Of a stretch of 64,000 bases of DNA, positions 58,877 through 64,000 are shown piece after piece. The position numbers and the translations under genes are program-made. Positions within the stretch are counted from its first letter, which is position 1. The number at the start of each line of letters is the position of its first letter. Source of the stretch: Orientia tsutsugamushi str. Boryong (GTDB lineage Bacteria > Pseudomonadota > Alphaproteobacteria > Rickettsiales > Rickettsiaceae); the NCBI RefSeq assembly GCF_000063545.1, contig NC_009488.1, positions 682,001 through 746,000 on the forward strand, read 5' to 3'. The notes under the pieces were generated by a model. That model did not search any database. It saw only the letters and a list, made by a program, of their open reading frames with translations, and was not told the origin of the DNA.

Positions 58877-60854
58877 GTGAGTAGACCTAACCAATTGCTC
58901 AATTAGGCCCCTCCTCAGAACCGGACTTGCAGAATTACCGCATCCGGCTCTCAAAAATAAGATAAGCATTATGCCTTATTTGTTGTCTAGAACATTGAGA
59001 CAATCTTTCCAATTTTAGGAAAATTTACTCTTTTAAGTATCTCGGTTAGTCTTTTCCAATTCATCTTACGTTTTCCTCCCATTCTATTAAACCAGTTATA
59101 TATTGCCCGTTTACTTTGGTTGATAAATGAACTTACTCGTCTTTTATTATCAGATATACCATGATAGTTGATCCATTCACCTAATAACTCTAATGACTTG
59201 TGATAATGTTTGTGTTTTATCTTGCTTGTTTAGCTGACTACGCAAATATTTTCTCAGTCCTTTCAGTTTCTCAGTAAAACGATCTCTCCTTGAGGTATAT
59301 TTTAGTCTCCATGTTATGCCAAATCTTGATTTTCTCCAATAGCAAGTAAATCCAAGAAAATTATAACTTGCGATCTTCCTGCATTGTTGGGCTAAATTTG
59401 CAGCATGGTCTCTACCAGATTTTATCATTTGTGATTTAGCTTCATTGATATTTAGCCCATACTTATTTAACCTTTTAGGCAAAACATCATAAAACCTTTT
59501 CGCATCTGCTTCCCTTTCAAAGACAAATACCATATCGTCGCAGTACCTCACCATTCCTGTTTGTCCCATTAAGTTTTCTTTGCTGATTTTTGCAAACCAG
59601 CTATCTATAACATAATGCAGAAAGACATTTGCCAGGATTGGTGAAACTATTGATCCTTGACGACAACCTTCTTTGTTAGTAACTATAGTACCATTTTCTA
59701 TGATTGGTGTTTCAATCAGTTTCATAACTAGTCTTAGAAACTTCTTGTCAGATATTCTCTTTCTTAGAAATTCCATCAACTCGCAATGCTTAATTGTATT
59801 GAAACACTTTGTTATATCAATCTCTACTATAGCCCCTTTATTGAAGTTATACGTAAGTCTGTTTAACTCCCTTAAAGCATCGTGTGCATTTAATTTAGGT
59901 CGAAATCCATAGGAATACTTTAAGAATATTGGCTCAAACACAGAGTTTAATATCTTGCTTACTGTAGACTCGATTATCTTATCTTCAAAACATGATATTA
60001 TCAAAGGTCTTTTGCCTCCATCTTCTTTTGGAATTTCTGTTATTCGTGCAGGTTTAGCCTGATATTTCCCATTGCAAATTCTAGTAAGAAGCGAGAGCAG
60101 ATTTGCTTTCAACTTCTTACCATAATCCTCTTTGGTTATACCATCTATTCCTATCGCTTTCTTGCTATCGAGTTCCTTATATTGTTCTTCTAATATCTTT
60201 AAATCAATGATATGTCCAAGATTATTAAACTTTATGTCTTGATTTAGATTATTAAACTTTATGTCTTGATTTAGATTATTAAACTTTATGTCTTGATTTT
60301 TCGATGATAGCAACTTTATACGCTCAAGTTTCGTTAACCATGTATTTCTGTCTATGCTGTGTACAGCCATTGTTTCCTCTTGCATTCTTACTTTTCTGCT
60401 AACCCTTTGCTCCACCCACATTACTAGGTTTCATCACTACTATGGTTAACTCAGCCATCCTTACACCATCTCCAAAGCTTTATGTTTCACCACTTGTACT
60501 TTGAATACTTACTTAATTACGTAAGAGTTATAAGGACTTCTCAAGTTGTGTCATTAATCTTTACAAACTCGCTGACGCCTGCGACCCCGGTGGTTGAAAA
60601 TTTTTGGATTTTTACTAGTTTGACCTCCAATCTTCTTTTGCCTACTATGTGCTAGAACATATCGGCTTCCACTACATCTCACTTTCAGGGCTATCACGTT
60701 CACCATTTGGTTTCGGCTCGAATGTTTCACTGTCTACGCTTTACTACTGTCGTTACCTTCAGCAGCACAAGACTCGCTATATGGTGGATCTAGCTTCTCC
60801 TTCCATAACTGGACTTTCACCAGTAAGATTAATTCACCTTTTCTCTTGACGCAC
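58877..60854 (-). mobile_element. Group II intron, full length (1978 nt), copy C
   Basis: 5' end GTGCGTCAAGAGAAAAGG at 60854, 3' end GGTTAGGTCTACTCAC at 58877. Domain V (about 58950-58917) reads GAGCCGGATGCGGTAATTCT then GCAAGTCCGGTTCT, the same as the copy at 45032. 5' exon is an IS5 fragment, 3' exon an ankyrin gene fragment. Nearly identical to copy B throughout. Confidence 0.9.
59177..60370 (-). CDS. ltrA: Group II intron reverse transcriptase/maturase, copy C (397 aa)
   Basis: Almost identical to copy B, differing at a few residues (for example VFEPIF instead of VFEQIF). ATG 60370 behind GAGGAA is preferred; an upstream in-frame ATG at 60421 exists only because of a one-base difference from copy B. 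RT active site MVRYCDDMVFVFE is kept, as are three NQDIKFNNL repeats. It stops at the same place as copy B, leaving the maturase segment in another frame (to KIGKIVSMF at about 58992). Confidence 0.85.
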   Translation of the reverse strand: MAVHSIDRNTWLTKLERIKLLSSKNQDIKFNNLNQDIKFNNLNQDIKFNNLGHIIDLKILEEQYKELDSKKAIGIDGITKEDYGKKLKANLLSLLTRICNGKYQAKPARITEIPKEDGGKRPLIISCFEDKIIESTVSKILNSVFEPIFLKYSYGFRPKLNAHDALRELNRLTYNFNKGAIVEIDITKCFNTIKHCELMEFLRKRISDKKFLRLVMKLIETPIIENGTIVTNKEGCRQGSIVSPILANVFLHYVIDSWFAKISKENLMGQTGMVRYCDDMVFVFEREADAKRFYDVLPKRLNKYGLNINEAKSQMIKSGRDHAANLAQQCRKIASYNFLGFTCYWRKSRFGITWRLKYTSRRDRFTEKLKGLRKYLRSQLNKQDKTQTLSQVIRVIR

Positions 60855-60930
60855 AGACCGAATCTTTTACGTCTATTTCGATATTTATCAGCAATAATTT
60901 TGAACTACCTTAAGCAGTTTCGAAAGAGGT
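60855..60930 (-). mobile_element. IS5 end fragment
   Basis: Last 76 bp of IS5 (CTTTTACGTCTATTTCGATA ... AGCAGTTTCGAAAGAGGT), cut by the group II intron 5' end. Confidence 0.75.
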
Positions 60931-60953
60931 ATAATTATGTTTTAATGTAGGTA

Positions 60954-61540
60954 TATAGCTAAACCAGTATAAAACAGTTATGTTATATACTTTTTGAAAA
61001 GCGTGTCTAAGTTACAGTGATATTTCATTCTGCTTAATTTATCTTGAAACTATTTTTTCAATAGAATTTAAATCAGGAGAATAAGGAGGTAAATACTCTA
61101 ATATATGTTTATCTTTTTCTATCATGATTTTTAAATGATGACTTTTATGAAAACTTTGTATTATTGATCACAACTACAGAATTATTAGGTAATTCCTGAA
61201 TTAAATCATGTTCTATGCAACAGTTTAAAATAGCAGTATTAACATTGCATTCAAAATTGATACGGTTGCAGAGATTTATCTACTAATGCTCTTGTAGCTA
61301 AGTCACTATAAAACAGTTATATGATTTACTTTTCAAAAGTATATCTAGCTCATAGTGATAGCCAAACTATTATAACTGTTTTATAGTAGTTTAGTTATAT
61401 AAAATTAGTTCTCTTTGACTGATGCAAATCATAAACGCAGTAACATCTTATACCTTTTGCTGCATATCCGTAAGTTCTAGCTGTACTGTGAACAAAACCA
61501 CTTTCATCATAAAGACAATAATAGAAAAAATTAAGAGATA
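60954..61540 (-). mobile_element. IS630-family orfB remnant with a nested MITE
   Basis: Left end TAGCTAAACCAGTATAAAACAG. On the minus strand fragments of orfB are recognisable: ARTYGYAAKGIRCYRVYDLH, ALVDKSL, NSVVVINNT-like, EYLPPYSPDLNSIEK. It is interrupted at 61294-61398 by a MITE. Several frameshifts. Confidence 0.68.
61294..61398. repeat. IS630-type MITE
   Basis: About 105 bp with inverted ends TCACTATAAAACAGTTAT / ATAACTGTTTTATAGTAG, bounded by TAGCTA and TTATA. It is inserted in orfB at a different site from the MITE at 55819. Confidence 0.7.
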
Positions 61541-61708
61541 CGATTTACAAACAATGTTATATTATAAATAAATACTACTTTCTATACTTTTTTAGCTATT
61601 GCTATATGTTAAATTATATAAGCATAAAATTAATAACTTTGAAAATAACATGACCTAACTTAATAATTAGTTTATGCAAATACTATACAATCATTTAGAG
61701 GCAATATT

Positions 61709-64000
61709 ATGACAAAGTGGATTTATCGATTTTCAAGTATGTCTGCAAACTTACCTCATATTAATTCAGTAGGCCAATCCTGTAATATAATAGAGGATAA
61801 TCTGCAAAATCTACTTGGTAACAAAGGTATAACACTTGCTCAGATGTTTAGTCAAAAGCTACCTGTACCGCATGGTTTTATTATATCAACTAAATTATAT
61901 CGTTACTATCGGCAAAATAATGATTCTCTACCAAGTGATTTCATATCTGATTTAAAATCATCTATTCTAGATTTAGAACATCAAACTGGAAAAAATTTTG
62001 GTGATTATAATAATCCGCTATTGGTTGCAGTAAGGTCTAGTGCTGCAGTATCTATGCCTGGAATTATGAACACTATACTTAATCTAGGTATAAATGATAT
62101 TATAGTTGAAGGATTAAGTACTGCAACAGGTAATAGAATTTTTGCATTAGATACTTATGTGCGCTTTATTCAAACTTATGGACAAGTAGTTATGGGAGTA
62201 TCACCCGCAGAATTTGAACTTGCTTTAAATCAGTTTAAAACATTAAATAATATTACTAGTCAAGAGCAGCTAACTCCAGAACATTTGCATAATCTAATTA
62301 CAATTTTTAAGCAAATTATTCATAAAGAAACTAAACAAGAATTTCCACAAGATGTTAATATTCAATTACACCAAGCTATTCAAGCAGTATTAAAATCATG
62401 GATGAACCACCATGCTATTACGTATAGAAAACTTAACAATATTTCAGAAAATATTGGAACTGCTATTATTGTACAAACTATGGTTTTTGGTAATATGGGT
62501 AGTGATTCAGCAACAGGAGTAGTGTTTACTAGAAATCCTTTAACAGGTGATAATAAACTATATGGCGAATTTTTAATTAATGCTCAAGGAGATAACGTTG
62601 TATCTGGAGCTAGTATACCTAATTCCATATTAAGTGATAATAAGGATCAAAAATGCACCTTAAAGTATGCTATGCCTAAGATGTATGAAGAGTTATTACA
62701 GCATTGCAAACAATTGGAACAGCATTACTGTAATATTCAAGATATTGAATTTACTATAGAAAAGCAGAAATTATATATATTACAGACAAGATCCGCAAAA
62801 TGCACAGCATTAGCAACTATTAAGGCACTAGTAGATATGGTTGCCTCTGGGTTAATAACTAAAAAAGATGCGATAGCTAAAATCAATCCAATGTCACTCA
62901 ATCAATTACTACACTCATATATTGATGAAAGTGAGAATTATAAAGTAATAACTCAAGGACTTCCGTCTACATCAGGAGCTGTAACTGGAGTAATTGCATT
63001 ATCAGTAGCTGCTGCTGAAAAATTATCTAATCAACATCATAAAGTGATTTTTATATGTTCGAATATTAGTCCAGAAGACATTAAAGCTATGCATATATCT
63101 TCTGGCATTTTAACTACTGGTGGAAATACAACTTCTCATGCAGCAATTCTTAGCAGAGCATTAGGAAAGCCATATATTTGCGCTGCTAAAGATGTTATAA
63201 TTGACCAACAGAATGGACTGATAAAGATAGGCGATATTAGTTTGTATCAAGGCAGTAAAATTACTATAGATGGTAACAGTGGTAAAGTATTTGTAGGAGA
63301 AGTAAGATTACTACAGCCAGAATTTTCTAAGGAATGCCAATTATTTATGGAGTGGGCTGATGAAATAAAAACAGTTGAGGTAAAGGCTAATGCAGATACT
63401 AGCGATGATGTAAAATTAGCACTGCGACTTGGGGCAACATCTATCGGTCTTTGCCGTACTGAGCATATGCTTCTTGAGGACAACAAAATTAGCCTAGTTC
63501 AGGAGACAATTATTGCTGATAATGATAAATGTAGATTGAATGCGCTTGAAAAATTGTTTTTGTTGCATAAAGCTGATTTTAAAGAGCTATTTGCTGCTAC
63601 AATGCAAACCCCAATTAATATCAGGCTACTTGACGCACCATTACATGAATTTCTACCTACAACATTTACAACTGCACACAATAGAATCATAGATAATCTA
63701 AACATTTCTCAAGAAACGTTTAATGCAAGAATTAACACGTTAAAGGAAGTAAATCCTATGTTAGGTCATAGAGGTTGTAGAATCGGTATAAGTTTCCCTG
63801 AAATTTATGAAATGCAGGTTCAAGCAATATTTGAAGCTGCAGCTGAAATATTACTTGAGTTAAAAGTTATGCCTAAAATTGAAGTTACTATACCGTTAAT
63901 TAGCCATAAAAAAGAGTTGCAATTGTTAAAGCAAATAATTTATAAAATAGTAGAAAAAGTAGAACAGCAAAAATTACTTAAATATAGATGTAAGTTTGAT
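61709..64000 (+). CDS. ppdK: Pyruvate, phosphate dikinase, cut by window end
   Basis: Interconverts pyruvate + ATP + Pi with PEP + AMP + PPi in the cytoplasm. The frame is open from ATG 61709 (MTKWIYRFSSMSANLP) to the window end, 764 codons, with no stop. The ATP-grasp part has NKGITLAQMFSQKLPVPHGF and VAVRSSAAVSMPGIMNTILN, then MGSDSATGVVFTRNPLTGDN. The phospho-His domain reads TTGGNTTSHAAILSRALGKP (His swivelling site), and the PEP-binding barrel begins EVKANADTSDDVKLALRLGA, LCRTEHMLLED and NPMLGHRGCRIGI. Usual length is about 880 aa, so some 100 residues lie outside. Leader AGAGGC. Intact. Confidence 0.95.
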   Translation, partial: MTKWIYRFSSMSANLPHINSVGQSCNIIEDNLQNLLGNKGITLAQMFSQKLPVPHGFIISTKLYRYYRQNNDSLPSDFISDLKSSILDLEHQTGKNFGDYNNPLLVAVRSSAAVSMPGIMNTILNLGINDIIVEGLSTATGNRIFALDTYVRFIQTYGQVVMGVSPAEFELALNQFKTLNNITSQEQLTPEHLHNLITIFKQIIHKETKQEFPQDVNIQLHQAIQAVLKSWMNHHAITYRKLNNISENIGTAIIVQTMVFGNMGSDSATGVVFTRNPLTGDNKLYGEFLINAQGDNVVSGASIPNSILSDNKDQKCTLKYAMPKMYEELLQHCKQLEQHYCNIQDIEFTIEKQKLYILQTRSAKCTALATIKALVDMVASGLITKKDAIAKINPMSLNQLLHSYIDESENYKVITQGLPSTSGAVTGVIALSVAAAEKLSNQHHKVIFICSNISPEDIKAMHISSGILTTGGNTTSHAAILSRALGKPYICAAKDVIIDQQNGLIKIGDISLYQGSKITIDGNSGKVFVGEVRLLQPEFSKECQLFMEWADEIKTVEVKANADTSDDVKLALRLGATSIGLCRTEHMLLEDNKISLVQETIIADNDKCRLNALEKLFLLHKADFKELFAATMQTPINIRLLDAPLHEFLPTTFTTAHNRIIDNLNISQETFNARINTLKEVNPMLGHRGCRIGISFPEIYEMQVQAIFEAAAEILLELKVMPKIEVTIPLISHKKELQLLKQIIYKIVEKVEQQKLLKYRCKFD

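Overview
The window is AT-rich and densely mobile. A few ordinary housekeeping genes sit between decayed integrative-conjugative element modules, insertion sequences, group II introns and MITEs. An F-type conjugation cluster (traL, E, C, W, U, trbC, N, F, D), a Ti-type traA relaxase/helicase and a small Ti-type traD occur together with cargo typical of the Rickettsiales amplified genetic element (RAGE): SpoT-like hydrolases, histidine kinases, Dam methylase, TPR and ankyrin proteins. This combination points strongly to Orientia tsutsugamushi. The assignment rests on gene content and protein style, not on a database search.

Layout. 1-382 is the end of fabI. 764-1990 holds scraps of a group II intron reverse transcriptase, an IS630-type MITE and a truncated IS982. 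1991-13915 is one degraded RAGE module read left to right: leader, integrase, traL, traE, a MITE-flanked dam fragment that replaces traE-3'/traK/traB and most of traV, then traC, traW, a small ORF, traU, trbC, traN, traF fused to TPR repeats, and a truncated traD. 13901-19334 carries two traA copies on the opposite strand. 19628-30876 is RAGE cargo and debris: IS982, two large paralogous proteins of unknown family (578 and 634 aa), a Ti-type traD, a double-domain histidine kinase followed by a SpoT-like hydrolase, and a dam gene with one stop. 30880-32903 is a broken outer-membrane-type gene plus IS5, IS982, IS630 and IS110 remnants.

33181-40683 is a core island: atpC/atpD, a GT4 glycosyltransferase, an alpha/beta hydrolase, slt and fabD. 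41121-52192 returns to mobile DNA: IS630, a second integrase with the same leader, a 5'-truncated group II intron, IS982 with an intact transposase, a second kinase/SpoT-like pair, an Rpn-type nuclease and a full-length group II intron. 52395-55169 encodes a 924-aa ankyrin-containing protein. 55655-61540 is a nest of IS630, IS5, trpS, an ankyrin fragment and a third group II intron. 61709 to the end is ppdK, running off the window.

How it works together. None of the conjugation modules looks functional: traE, traC, traU, trbC, traN, traF, traD, both traA copies and both integrases carry stops, frameshifts or truncations, many in homopolymer runs. What stays open is mainly core metabolism, two SpoT-like hydrolases, the Rpn nuclease, the 578/634-aa paralogs, the ankyrin protein, traL, traW, one IS982 transposase and the intron reverse transcriptases. 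Mismatched flanks of intron and MITE copies show that recombination between repeats has shuffled this region.
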